From Niabella drilacis (GTDB lineage Bacteria; Bacteroidota; Bacteroidia; Chitinophagales; Chitinophagaceae): a stretch of 64,000 nt of DNA. The stretch covers positions 124,001 to 188,000 of the forward strand of contig NZ_FMZO01000008.1 of the NCBI RefSeq assembly GCF_900101395.1, given 5' to 3'. Numbering within the stretch: position 1 is the stretch's first letter; every line of letters starts with the position of its first letter. This document shows, one piece after another, positions 45,531 through 53,996 of this stretch. A program made the position numbers and the translations under genes. Under the pieces are notes generated by a model, which saw nothing but the letters and a program-made list of their open reading frames with translations, had not been told where the DNA came from and made no database searches.

Positions 45531-46451
45531 TTAAGGATTCAAGAGCAGCTTTCCCGTGCGATGCCCGGTACTGATCGCACGAAGTGCTTCTTTGGTGTCG
45601 GCCAGCACATATACTTTCTCTACGCTTACCTTCAAAATGCCATCTGCCAGTTGTTGCAGGAGCTGCTGCAGCCTGCCGGCATCCGGACCTCCAAAGATCA
45701 TCTTTGCATATACCTGGTGCTGCGCAGCCTTTTCCCCTGAAGGGGGTTGCACCAGGCTGATGAGCCGGCCTCCCTGTTTGAGTACTGCAAAAGAATCTTC
45801 CTGGGTTTTGCCCCCAATGGTATCCAGTACCAGGTCGGTGTTTTTTGCAATGGTTGTAAAATCCTGAGTAGTATAATCGATAAAAATATCCGCTCCCAGG
45901 TCTTTGATCCGTTGTTCATTTTTCCCGGAGCCTGTAGCTATAACGTAGGCCCCAGCTGCTTTAGCCAGCTGTACTGCCATAGAGCCAATGCCGCCGGACG
46001 CGCCATGGATCAGCACTGTTTCACCGGCTTTTAATGCGCCTTCATCCAGGATGGCTTTTGAGGCAGTCAGCGCTGCGACCGGAATGGCTGCAGCGGCTTC
46101 AAAGGAAACAGCCCCCGGTTTTTTTGCAACGTCAGATGCTTTGACCACAGCATACTCAGCATAGCAGCCGCCAAAGGTTCTCAAAGTACCGCAAACAGCA
46201 TCACCCGGCTGAAAACCTGTAACGCCATCCCCGGTGGCTTCCACGATACCCGAAAGCTCGGAGCCGGGTATTACCGGCAACTGAACGCCTACTTCTTTCC
46301 CGTATACTTCTATTACTTTACGATCATAGGGATTTACAGCGGCGAAGACCACTTTGACTAAAACTTCACCCGCCTGCGGCTGTGGAACCGGCAAGTCCTT
46401 AAACTGCAGGTTATCGATGCTTCCGAATTGTTCAAGAACGATCGCTTTCAT
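45531..46451 (-). CDS. NADP-dependent zinc-free alcohol dehydrogenase / quinone oxidoreductase
   Basis: 306 residues of the medium-chain dehydrogenase superfamily, quinone-oxidoreductase branch. The N-terminal GroES-like domain has GEVLVKVVFAAVNPYDRKV and PGSELSGIV; the Rossmann domain has ETVLIHGASGGIGSMAVQLAK (split by motif). The zinc ligands of true alcohol dehydrogenases are absent. It is the last gene of a five-gene minus-strand run headed by an AhpD-like protein and the ECF42 sigma factor (gap 10 nt), suggesting a role in handling reactive carbonyls or quinones. Confidence 0.9.
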   Translation of the reverse strand: MKAIVLEQFGSIDNLQFKDLPVPQPQAGEVLVKVVFAAVNPYDRKVIEVYGKEVGVQLPVIPGSELSGIVEATGDGVTGFQPGDAVCGTLRTFGGCYAEYAVVKASDVAKKPGAVSFEAAAAIPVAALTASKAILDEGALKAGETVLIHGASGGIGSMAVQLAKAAGAYVIATGSGKNEQRIKDLGADIFIDYTTQDFTTIAKNTDLVLDTIGGKTQEDSFAVLKQGGRLISLVQPPSGEKAAQHQVYAKMIFGGPDAGRLQQLLQQLADGILKVSVEKVYVLADTKEALRAISTGHRTGKLLLNP

Positions 46452-46461
46452 CCGTTGTTGT

Positions 46462-46725
46462 TTATTGGTCTATTGACTTTTTTCTTTTTTTAATGCCCCG
46501 CTCCGCTTTATCCCGGCGCATCATTTTCCTGAAATTACCGGAAGCTGCCGGTACATCATGAAGCTCAGGAGCAAAACGGAAGGTCCGCTCATCATTGCGC
46601 ACACCTGCCCGTATTTTATCGTTCATCATAAATGTAATACCCGGGAAGGCCGTCTTCTCCCCAATACCGTGAAACCCTGAAAGGCAGGTGCATACTTTTT
46701 TGACCAGTGCCTCATTGAATGCCAT
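46462..46725 (-). CDS. TfoX/Sxy N-terminal domain-like protein, probably truncated
   Basis: 87 residues. The first 55 follow the TfoX N-terminal fold (MAFNEALVKKVCTCL; FPGITFMMNDKIRAGVRNDERTFRFAPEL), but with changes at usually constant places, for example K-T-A-F-P-G where relatives have K-K-M-F-G-G. After PELHD the expected R-x-M-x-F-x-x-R-x-M-K-G-Y end is absent, and a basic tail (RRDKAERGIKKRKK) replaces it. Relatives are about 110 residues. It is either a diverged or a decaying gene; it still lies in frame within the operon (36 nt after the sigma factor, 10 nt before the oxidoreductase). Confidence 0.62.
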   Translation of the reverse strand: MAFNEALVKKVCTCLSGFHGIGEKTAFPGITFMMNDKIRAGVRNDERTFRFAPELHDVPAASGNFRKMMRRDKAERGIKKRKKSIDQ

Positions 46726-46761
46726 AGTAGAGCGTGTTATCTGATGGAAACTTCCCCTAAA

Positions 46762-47997
46762 TTAGTGTTTCTCTCCCAGTTCCGCTATTTTTTTCTGGAT
46801 CAGCTGACGGTCGCTTTCAGAACGGGCAATTTCTTTTGCCGTTTGTAAAAGTGTTTTCGCTTTTATGGGATCCAGGTGCTCGTAAAGTGTGCCCAACAAT
46901 ACAAAGTAAAAATGGTTATCGGTCAATTGCAGCTTCTCAGCCTCCGCTATGGCTTCTTCGATGCTGTTGGCTTTGGCCAGTGCATAGGTACGGTTTAATG
47001 CGGCAACGGGCGTATATTCCAGCATCAGCAGTTTGTTGTACAATTGAAGGATGGCTTCCCATTTTTCTTTATTGTCTTCAGGATGGGTATGCCAGTATGC
47101 AATGCCTGCTTCCAGGTGGAATTTGCTCAACTGGCTGCCGTTTGCAGCGCAATTGAGATAAAAGATGCCTTTTTCAACCAGGTCTTTATTCCAAAGCCGG
47201 GTATCCTGGTCTTCATAAAGAATGATCTCGCCCTTGCTGTTGGTACGTGCTTCAAAACGGGATGCATGAAAGCACATGAGCGCCATTAGCGCGTTGGTAG
47301 CCGGTGTATCGGTAAGTGGGTTTCCGAGTAGCAGCAGGCAAAGGCGCATGGCTTCCATACAGCAGTCCTTTTTCAGCGGGTGATCTCCTGAAACAGAATA
47401 ATACCCTTCATTGAATAACAGGTAAAGAGTGGTCAGCACCGTTTCCATCCGTTCTGCCACCATCCGGACGGAAGGCGGCGCAATGGCAATATTTTCTTCC
47501 CGCAGTTTTTCTTTGGCACGTTTCAGCCGTTTGTAAACCGTTTCCTTATTGGTTAAGAAGGCATCCGCTATTTCCTGTACTCCAAAACCGCAAAGCAGGC
47601 TCAATGCCAGGGCGATCTGGGCCTCCTCTGACACCGATGGGTGACATACCGTAAAGATCATGGCAAGCTGGCTGTCTGCAATAGCTGTTGTCGAAAGATC
47701 GATGTCGGGGTCTGTATCCATCGGCTGGTTTTTGAAATCGGTAACAATCTTTTTTTCAAAAAGCTGGTGACGTTTCAGGTAATTGCGGGTTTTGTTTTTT
47801 GCAACGGTATACAGCCAGGCGGCCGGGTTTTCCGGAATTCCCTTTATACCCCATAGCTCAGCGGCGGTCAAAAAAGTGTCGCTTACAATGTCCTCCGCCA
47901 CTTCAATGTAGTTGATGCCAAAATGACTACAGAGCACAGCAATGATCTTGCTGTACTCTGTACGGAATAGGTGGGGGATGAGTTCCTGCTGGTCCAT
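46762..47997 (-). CDS. ECF42-type RNA polymerase sigma factor with C-terminal TPR-like extension
   Basis: 411 residues. Sigma region 2 (residues about 10-75: F-G-I-N-Y-I-E-V-A-E-D-I-V-S-D-T-F, NPAAWLYTVAKNKTRNYLKR) and region 4 (about 120-180: EEAQIALALSLLCGFGVQEIA, TNKETVYKRLKRAKEKLRE) are followed by some 230 helical residues with ALNRTYALAKANSIEEAIAEAE-type repeats. This long extension is the mark of the ECF42 group, which has no anti-sigma factor and instead travels with a YCII/DGPF protein. That gene lies directly upstream (3 nt). The extension is thought to control activity; the signal is unknown. Confidence 0.93.
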   Translation of the reverse strand: MDQQELIPHLFRTEYSKIIAVLCSHFGINYIEVAEDIVSDTFLTAAELWGIKGIPENPAAWLYTVAKNKTRNYLKRHQLFEKKIVTDFKNQPMDTDPDIDLSTTAIADSQLAMIFTVCHPSVSEEAQIALALSLLCGFGVQEIADAFLTNKETVYKRLKRAKEKLREENIAIAPPSVRMVAERMETVLTTLYLLFNEGYYSVSGDHPLKKDCCMEAMRLCLLLLGNPLTDTPATNALMALMCFHASRFEARTNSKGEIILYEDQDTRLWNKDLVEKGIFYLNCAANGSQLSKFHLEAGIAYWHTHPEDNKEKWEAILQLYNKLLMLEYTPVAALNRTYALAKANSIEEAIAEAEKLQLTDNHFYFVLLGTLYEHLDPIKAKTLLQTAKEIARSESDRQLIQKKIAELGEKH

Positions 47998-48000
47998 GGA

Positions 48001-48342
48001 CTACATTAAACTGATCTCACGGACTTCCACAGAACCTCCGATCTGATACACTGGGCATCCCAGTGCTATCTCGGTCGCTTCATCAATTGAAGCGGTTTTT
48101 ATTACGATGTAACCGCCGAGGCTTTCTTTTATTTCGCAAAAGGGGCCATCGGTGATCATGTTGCCGGACCTGATTACACGTCCGCCGGTTTCCAGCCGGT
48201 TGCCCCGATCTGCCAGTTTATTTTGTGCGGCAATGCCGCCGATCCAATCCATCCATTTTTTGGTCATGGATTGCAGCTCTTCCGGAGAGCGTTTGGCATA
48301 TTCCACATAATCGGCACGAAACAGCAATAAAAAATCTTTCAT
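48001..48342 (-). CDS. YCII-related DGPF-domain protein (ECF42 partner)
   Basis: 113 residues with the ferredoxin-like YCII fold: FLLLFRADYVEY at the start, the signature TDGPFCEIKESLGGYIVI (residues 64-81), and A-L-G-C-P-V-Y near the end. DGPF proteins are regularly encoded next to ECF42 sigma factors, but their biochemical role is open. Stop and the sigma factor ATG are 3 nt apart, so translation is probably coupled. Confidence 0.9.
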   Translation of the reverse strand: MKDFLLLFRADYVEYAKRSPEELQSMTKKWMDWIGGIAAQNKLADRGNRLETGGRVIRSGNMITDGPFCEIKESLGGYIVIKTASIDEATEIALGCPVYQIGGSVEVREISLM

Positions 48343-48373
48343 AAAAATGCAGGTTTAAATTTTGTAATATTAT

Positions 48374-48835
48374 TTAAGCGAACTGCCCTACTTTATAAGT
48401 GCCTACCGGTGCGCCAAACGCAATGTTGAAGCGGTTGTAGGTATTAATGGTTGTAACGGCCAGGGTCAGGTCTACCATCTCTTTTTCGGTAAAATGTTCA
48501 GCGGCCTCTTTATAAACAGCATCCGGTACCAGGCTGCTGTTCAATTTGGTCAGGGCCTCCGCCCAGGCCAGCGCAGCCCGCTCTTTATCGCTGTAAAAGG
48601 GCGCTTCTCTCCAGGCATCTAATACATACAGCCGCTGCTCGGTTTCGCCGCCGGCCCTCAGGTCTTTTGCATGCATATCCAGGCAAAAAGCGCAACCATT
48701 GATCTGTGACACGCGGTAATAGATCAAATGTAACAGTTGCTGATCAAGTGTGGTTTGCTTCAGGTACTTTCCTACGGGGTATAGTGTGGCTAAAGCATTT
48801 TTCCCTGTTTCCGTGAATTTGATTCTTTGTTCCAT
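48374..48835 (-). CDS. AhpD-like carboxymuconolactone decarboxylase family protein
   Basis: 153 residues, all-helical. YYRVSQINGCAFCLDMHAKDL (split by motif) holds the redox pair C-A-F-C and the following His, the proton-relay arrangement of AhpD-type peroxidases. The second half has ALAWAEALTKL and LTLAVTTINTYNRFNIAF. It is the first gene of the operon with the DGPF protein and ECF42 sigma factor (31 nt gap). A role in peroxide or carbonyl stress is plausible from the family. Confidence 0.9.
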   Translation of the reverse strand: MEQRIKFTETGKNALATLYPVGKYLKQTTLDQQLLHLIYYRVSQINGCAFCLDMHAKDLRAGGETEQRLYVLDAWREAPFYSDKERAALAWAEALTKLNSSLVPDAVYKEAAEHFTEKEMVDLTLAVTTINTYNRFNIAFGAPVGTYKVGQFA

Positions 48836-48929
48836 GATTTCAATTTTGTGTCCTTTAGCGCAGGACGGTTATTAAATGTTGATACCTCCATAACAACCGG
48901 TTCGTATGAAATTGGACAAATCAGCAAAA

Positions 48930-49844
48930 TTATTTTTTAAAAATTTTATAGGGCCATTTAAGCCGGTTCCATTTTACAAAGTAGTAATGTTCTGTCTGAG
49001 GGCCGAAAGATGTATTGAACGAGGCTACTCCCGGCAGGTTACTGCCTTCAAAATCAAGCAGGAGCGTGCTGCCGGCGTACTCCCGGATCAATTCGTCGAT
49101 CAGGAAATGATGTGCCTTTAAGGACCGTCCGAGCGGGGAGGTGGCGGTGATGATCTTATAGATGCGGTAGCGGTCTCTAAAAAAAAGGCCGGAGCTGACG
49201 ATGGCTCCGTTTGAAGCTACAGCTTCCCGTACAAAACAGCCTCCGTCCGGCTGAAGGATTTTTGCAATTTTCTGCAGCTGTTGATAATACCGGTAATGAA
49301 CCCTTGCTTTTGCAGCATTGAGATCATAAGAGGCATTGACCACGGAGGCAACAGAGCCCCGGGACTGATAGCTGAGCTCATTCCTGTGTGCTTTTACAAT
49401 ATGCTGCCGGAGGCTTTTGGCATAACGGGCTGCTAATTGCGGGTAGCCCGGGCTCAGGTCCAGGATATGATTGTTGCGGATAAGGAATTTATTAACGTTG
49501 TAATCCTCTTCTATATCTGTGTTGATGCTGATCTCTGCAAAGGCATACCGGTTTTGTACTTCCTCAAGAAATTTTTTCTCGATTGCGGGTGTAACAGGCT
49601 GTGCGGAAAAAAGTCCCAGTTGTTGTGTAAACCTTGGCTGAGCCAGGTAACGGATCCCATATTTTTTCTTTACGGGAAGTGGCATTACAACCCGGTGATC
49701 GTCTCCTATGAGCGCTTTCCATCCCGGTGAAAAATGATCCAGCCACAGGGTGGTGGCATAAATCCTGCTTTGGATACTGGATGCAACCAGGTCATTCCAC
49801 TTGTTTACATCAATATCTTTTCTATTTAAAAAACGGATCTGCAT
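48930..49844 (-). CDS. BioF2/FemAB-like GNAT acyltransferase of a polysaccharide cluster
   Basis: 304 residues from ATG 49844, 7 nt after the preceding stop; an upstream reading of 29 more residues would overlap that gene. Conserved features: N-K-W-N-D-L-V near the start, Y-G-I-R-Y-L-A-Q-P-R-F-T-Q-Q-L-G, a central K-S-L-R-Q-H-I-V-K-A, and a C-terminal GNAT half with FVREAVASNGAIVSSGLFF and LLLDFEGSNLPGVASFNTSFG. Such proteins acylate or aminoacylate sugars or lipids. It is the third gene of a run with a Gfo/Idh enzyme and a sugar-phosphate transferase, so an acyl decoration of an exported glycan is likely. Confidence 0.75.
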   Translation of the reverse strand: MQIRFLNRKDIDVNKWNDLVASSIQSRIYATTLWLDHFSPGWKALIGDDHRVVMPLPVKKKYGIRYLAQPRFTQQLGLFSAQPVTPAIEKKFLEEVQNRYAFAEISINTDIEEDYNVNKFLIRNNHILDLSPGYPQLAARYAKSLRQHIVKAHRNELSYQSRGSVASVVNASYDLNAAKARVHYRYYQQLQKIAKILQPDGGCFVREAVASNGAIVSSGLFFRDRYRIYKIITATSPLGRSLKAHHFLIDELIREYAGSTLLLDFEGSNLPGVASFNTSFGPQTEHYYFVKWNRLKWPYKIFKK

Positions 49845-49851
49845 ATACTGC

Positions 49852-51243
49852 CTAACGGCCCTTTCCCTGCAAGATAATTTTAAATGTGTGTAATAGAACT
49901 TTAAGGTCCATCGCCAAAGAGATATTTTCAATATAGATCAGGTCATACCGGTTGCGTTCGATCATTTCTTCGGGCGTTTCGGCATAACCGAACTGTACCA
50001 TTCCCCAGCTGGTGAGCCCCGGCCGGGCTTTAAGTACATATTTGTAAGAGGGAAAACTTTTTACGATCTGGTCAATAAAATATGCCCGTTCCGGCCGGGG
50101 GCCTACCAGGCTCATATCTCCTTTAAGGATATTCCAGAGCTGGGGCAACTCGTCGAGACGCCATTTCCGCATAATCTTTCCCCAGCGGGTGATGCGCGGA
50201 TCATTTTTTGAGGAAAGCAGGGGCGTGCCTGTTTCTGCGCCGGTTATCATCGACCGGAACTTGTACAGCATAAAAGGTTTTCCTTTGTAGCCGATCCGCT
50301 CCTGCTTATAAATAACGGGCCCCGGGCTGCTGAGCTTTACGCGCAGGGCCACAAAAAGATAGAGCGGGGATAACAGGATCATACCACAGAAAGCGCAGGC
50401 TACATCCAGTACCTGTTTGATATTCGACTGCCAGTTGCTGAGGAGCGTATTGGGGATGTTTACCAGACCACCGCCCAATGCACTGCTGATCTTTACAGAG
50501 CCGGAGAGGATGTCGAGGGTTTTGGGAACAAGGTTGATCTCAACGTCTTTTTCGCTGAGCCGGGCAAGTACGTCTTCAACCGGCAGGGAGTGTGATGACC
50601 CGTTTTTATTAATGATCACCATTTTTACGTTGCGCTCGGCAATGATCGTTTCAAGGGCTGCCAGTGAACCGAGCCGGGGCAGGATAATCCCGTCGGGTTG
50701 GGGAGCCGGTGCAGGTTCAATGTAACCGATATAATGGAAAGCCGCCTCAGACAATCCCTTTCCCGTACTGGCAACAATGCTGTTTACTGATGACGCTTCG
50801 CTGAGCAGCAATGTATTGAAAACAACGGTCCTGTTGCTGATCTGGTGTTTTACCACGGCCAGAAGAACCCCCCGGAAAAGGCAGGTAATCGTACAGTGCA
50901 AAAAAATAAGGCGGAACAATAAATGCAGGATGCCGATATATAAATGGTATTTTAATTCCGGGAAAATAAAAATGAGGGCTGCGCTTCCTATAAAGGAGCA
51001 GACAAGTGTGACCAGGAATTCCTCGGCCCTCGATTTTTTATAAAGATTATTGTAGCTGCCGGCCAGCGTAAATAAAAGCAGCCACAATACCGGAACAATA
51101 AACAACGTAACCAGCCAGTCTGCCGATCCCAGGTTCCCGGGCCCCCGGCGGAGCAGACTGATAAAGATCAGCCAGGATAAAGCAGCACCCGCATAATCCG
51201 CCAGCAGGTACCAGGAGGCGGAAATGCTTTTAGGATTGTTCAC
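49852..51243 (-). CDS. Polyprenyl-phosphate sugar-1-phosphate transferase (exopolysaccharide initiation)
   Basis: 463 residues. The start is GTG at 51243, sharing one base with the stop of the preceding gene (TAGTG). Four N-terminal membrane helices, a cytoplasmic CoA-binding-like domain (about 140-260) and a fifth hydrophobic segment lead to the catalytic bacterial sugar transferase domain: [52 protein letters not shown]. It loads the first sugar phosphate on undecaprenyl phosphate for exopolysaccharide or glycan synthesis. The flippase and polymerase genes are not in the window. Confidence 0.94.
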   Translation of the reverse strand: MNNPKSISASWYLLADYAGAALSWLIFISLLRRGPGNLGSADWLVTLFIVPVLWLLLFTLAGSYNNLYKKSRAEEFLVTLVCSFIGSAALIFIFPELKYHLYIGILHLLFRLIFLHCTITCLFRGVLLAVVKHQISNRTVVFNTLLLSEASSVNSIVASTGKGLSEAAFHYIGYIEPAPAPQPDGIILPRLGSLAALETIIAERNVKMVIINKNGSSHSLPVEDVLARLSEKDVEINLVPKTLDILSGSVKISSALGGGLVNIPNTLLSNWQSNIKQVLDVACAFCGMILLSPLYLFVALRVKLSSPGPVIYKQERIGYKGKPFMLYKFRSMITGAETGTPLLSSKNDPRITRWGKIMRKWRLDELPQLWNILKGDMSLVGPRPERAYFIDQIVKSFPSYKYVLKARPGLTSWGMVQFGYAETPEEMIERNRYDLIYIENISLAMDLKVLLHTFKIILQGKGR

Positions 51244-52223
51244 TAATTCTTTATTGTATTATTGCCAATTTTTTCAAGTATCTGGTGTGCGACGTCCATC
51301 GCTTTTAACCCGTCAATCTCCGATACGACCGTTTGTGTATTGTTAAGGATGGCATCCCGGAACTCCTCGAGTTCTTTTTTAATAGCATTCACTTCCGGAA
51401 CCGCCGGGTTTGCCATCGCAATGGTTTTTTTACCGCCCGGGGTGTCAATATCAAAAGCAAATAAGTTGGCATCGCCAGCCTCCTTCAGCTTGATGATCTC
51501 GGTCTTTTTATTCAGAAAGTCGATCCCGATATAAGCGTCCTTCTGGAACAACCGCATTTTCCTCATTTTTTTCATAGAGATGCGGCTGGAGGTGAGGTTG
51601 GCTACACAGCCGTTATCGAATTCGATCCGGACGTTTGCAATGTCCGGCGTTTCGGTAAGCACAGCTACTCCACTGGCGGATATGCGCTTGACATCGCTTT
51701 TTACAATGCTCAGGATGATATCAATATCGTGGATCATAAGGTCCAGGATCACACTCACTTCTGTACCCCTGGGATTGAATTGGGCCAGGCGGTGTACCTC
51801 AATAAACATGGGTTTCAGTGCTACCTCCTTCAGTGCAAGAAAGGCCGGGTTAAAACGTTCAACATGCCCTACCTGCAATTTGATGTTGGATTCCTTCGCC
51901 AGTTTAACCAGCTCCCGTGCCTCATCCATTGTGTCGGCAAAGGGTTTTTCCACGAATACATGGCGTCCCAGTTTGATGGCCTTTTCGCACCACTGGTAAT
52001 GAAAGGTTGTCGGCGTTACAATATCGATCGCATCGCAAAGCTCCAGGAACGCATCGGCGTCAAAAAAGCGCGGGATCTTATATTTTTCGATCACTTCATT
52101 TGCCGTTTCCTCGTTCGGGTCATAAAAACCCACGACTTCAACACCTTCAATCTCGAGCCAGTTGTTCAGATGAAATTTCCCCAGATGGCCCACGCCAACG
52201 ATCCCTATTTTTAGCATATACAT
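51243..52223 (-). CDS. Gfo/Idh/MocA family oxidoreductase (sugar nucleotide type)
   Basis: 326 residues; ATG 52223 or 52217. The Rossmann loop is IGIVGVGHLGKFHL; the motif HVFVEKPFADT and the C-terminal ILDLMIHDIDIIL are family marks. There is no signal peptide. It is first in an overlapping three-gene run with the sugar transferase (1-nt overlap) and the acyltransferase, so it probably makes a modified sugar nucleotide, as WlbA-type enzymes do for diacetamido uronic acids. This is inference from context. Confidence 0.9.
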   Translation of the reverse strand: MYMLKIGIVGVGHLGKFHLNNWLEIEGVEVVGFYDPNEETANEVIEKYKIPRFFDADAFLELCDAIDIVTPTTFHYQWCEKAIKLGRHVFVEKPFADTMDEARELVKLAKESNIKLQVGHVERFNPAFLALKEVALKPMFIEVHRLAQFNPRGTEVSVILDLMIHDIDIILSIVKSDVKRISASGVAVLTETPDIANVRIEFDNGCVANLTSSRISMKKMRKMRLFQKDAYIGIDFLNKKTEIIKLKEAGDANLFAFDIDTPGGKKTIAMANPAVPEVNAIKKELEEFRDAILNNTQTVVSEIDGLKAMDVAHQILEKIGNNTIKN

Positions 52224-52307
52224 ATTTATATGTTCAAAGATAATTGAATGCGCTTACTCATACATACTATATTTCAGCGATTACGCTCCAACCCGGGGTA
52301 TGGATCG

Positions 52308-52560
52308 CTAATGTTTTTTCCTCATTCTGTTCGCCGTCATCAACCGGTTCTTTTTAATTCCGGTAATGATCCCGTTCTCAAAAATATTGCTGTAGGGGTG
52401 GTGCTTTTCAAGTACAGTTGCTGAGCTGATGCCCGGTAAATAACAAAGCAGACTGGTATTATAAAATAAGCGTTTGGGTGCTTTGATAATTCTTTTGTTG
52501 AGGTTGTTGTACAGGGGTAGCATAAATAATGTAGCTGCTGCTTGCTGATTGTAAAGTTGG
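52308..52560 (-). pseudogene. Remnant of a DUF4143 AAA-type ATPase gene
   Basis: The fragment reads Y-N-N-L-N-K-R-I-I-K-A-P-K-R-L-F-Y-N-T-S-L-L-C-Y-L-P-G-I, then KHHPYSNIFENGIITGIKKN: the hallmark of the DUF4143 part of bacterial ATPases (intact: FYDTGLLCYLLGI and HPxxGxIFENxVIxEIxK). Upstream the motif SYIIY lies in another frame, so at least one frameshift occurred near 52520. Only about 80 of some 380 residues are left; the ATPase half is gone and the 3' end is cut. It sits between the tRNA-Gln terminator and the exopolysaccharide genes. Confidence 0.8.
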
Positions 52561-52570
52561 GAATAAAAAA

Positions 52571-52593
52571 GCGGTACTGAAAACCAGTACCGC
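52571..52593 (-). terminator. Terminator of tRNA-Gln
   Basis: GCGGTACTG and CAGTACCGC form a perfect 9-bp stem with a 5-nt loop, followed on the minus strand by TTTTTTATT, 5 nt past the tRNA. Confidence 0.9.
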
Positions 52594-52597
52594 CTGT

Positions 52598-52667
52598 TGA
52601 CCCATAAGGATTCGAACCTTAACTGACTGAACCAAAATCAGTAGTGCTACCGTTACACCATGGGTCA
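52598..52667 (-). tRNA. tRNA-Gln (anticodon TTG)
   Basis: On the minus strand the acceptor arms TGACCCA and TGGGTCA pair perfectly. The D arm is GTGTAACGGTAGCAC; the anticodon arm is ACTGA-TTTTGGT-TCAGT with TTG at the anticodon; the T arm contains GGTTCGAATCC. CCA is not encoded. A terminator follows directly. Confidence 0.95.
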
Positions 52668-52818
52668 ATCCTACCTTTATGCTGACGGGTGTCAGATTTG
52701 GGATTGCAAATATAGGCAATCTCATTGTTGTAACAATACGTTTTATGATATTTTTTTTGTTTTTTTTATTTTATCGGCGGATTTGATACCTGGGCTGGTT
52801 TATTGAAACTTAATCAGT

Positions 52819-52826
52819 TAAATTTG
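52819..52826 (+). promoter_or_regulatory. -7 promoter box of mdh (TAAATTTG)
   Basis: TAAATTTG matches TAnnTTTG and lies 31 nt before the mdh ATG. Confidence 0.55.
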
Positions 52827-52857
52827 TTTCTATTCAATTCATCTTTAAAACGATTAT

Positions 52858-53787
52858 ATGAAAGTTACTGTAGTAGGTGCCGGAGCGGTTGGAGCTACCT
52901 GTGCTGATAACATTGCCAGAAAAGAATTGGCATCTGAATTGGTTTTGCTGGACATTAAAGAGGGGGTGGCTGAGGGTAAAGCCATTGATATGATGCAAAC
53001 TGCAGCATTGCTGGGGTTTGATACCAAGATCAAAGGCGTTACCAATGATTATGCGGCCACCGAACATTCGGATGTGGTGGTGATTACCTCAGGGTTGCCA
53101 CGTAAGCCGGGCATGACAAGGGAAGAGCTGATTGGTGTAAATGCGGGTATTGTCAAAAGCGTTACTGAAAACATTCTGAAATACTCGCCTGATACGATCC
53201 TTATAGTGGTATCGAACCCCATGGATACCATGAACTATCTTACCCTTCAGACTTCGGGTCTGCCCAAGAACAGGGTACTGGGGATGGGAGGTGCGTTGGA
53301 TTCTGCGCGGTTCCGGTATTACCTGAGCCAGGAACTGGGCTGTTCACCCGCGGACCTGAATGCAGTAGTAGTCGGCGGACATGGAGATACGACCATGATC
53401 CCGCTGATCCGGCATGCTACCTGGAACAGTACGCCGGTTACGAATTTCCTGACGAAGGAGCAGCAGGACAAAATTGTTGCCGCTACCATGGTCGGTGGCG
53501 CCACGCTGACAAAACTGATTGGTACCTCTGCCTGGTATGCCCCCGGTGCGGGAACGGCTGCCATGGTTGAAAGTATTTTGCGGGATGAGAAAAAACTGAT
53601 CTCCTGCGGTGTGGCCCTGGAAGGGGAATACGGACAGCAGGATATTTCACTGGTGGTGCCGGTGATCCTGGGCCGCAACGGATGGGAGCGGATCATTGAT
53701 TTTAAACTGTCGGACGAAGAACAGGCTGCCTTTAACAAAAGTGCAGATGCTGTCCGTAATATGAATGATGTACTGAAAACGCTTTAG
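52858..53787 (+). CDS. mdh: Malate dehydrogenase
   Basis: 309 residues of the lactate/malate dehydrogenase family. The NAD loop VVGAGAVGATCADNIA (residues 4-19), Asp at the end of strand 2 (LLDIKEG), the substrate arginines in GLPRKPGMTREEL, VSNPMDTMN, and the catalytic His in VVGGHGDTTM are all seen. The double-Arg mobile loop (PRKPGMTR) points to malate rather than lactate. It works in the TCA cycle. The gene is single, with its own promoter box and a strong terminator. Confidence 0.97.
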   Translation: MKVTVVGAGAVGATCADNIARKELASELVLLDIKEGVAEGKAIDMMQTAALLGFDTKIKGVTNDYAATEHSDVVVITSGLPRKPGMTREELIGVNAGIVKSVTENILKYSPDTILIVVSNPMDTMNYLTLQTSGLPKNRVLGMGGALDSARFRYYLSQELGCSPADLNAVVVGGHGDTTMIPLIRHATWNSTPVTNFLTKEQQDKIVAATMVGGATLTKLIGTSAWYAPGAGTAAMVESILRDEKKLISCGVALEGEYGQQDISLVVPVILGRNGWERIIDFKLSDEEQAAFNKSADAVRNMNDVLKTL

Positions 53788-53808
53788 GTTTTTCCCTGTT
53801 AATTTTGA

Positions 53809-53841
53809 GGCCCGGTTCAGCAACTGAACCGGGCCTTTTTT
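53809..53841 (+). terminator. Terminator of mdh
   Basis: GGCCCGGTTCAG and CTGAACCGGGCC form a perfect 12-bp stem with a 3-nt loop, then six T. Confidence 0.95.
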
Positions 53842-53996
53842 CCGGTTAGGATTACATCCCCCGATCTGTTATGGGGTTTAAACATGGGTTTAAAAAAGGA
53901 TATAGAGAGAAGGGGCATGAGAATAACAGGGAAAAAAAGTATATTCACGATACGTTCTGAGCTCCGCTCATATTGGCTCAGCTAAATAGTAGCTTT

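Noticed and set aside
52598-52667. Integration site (att) at the tRNA-Gln 3' end.
   Set aside because: No second copy of the tRNA end, integrase or phage gene is visible in the window.
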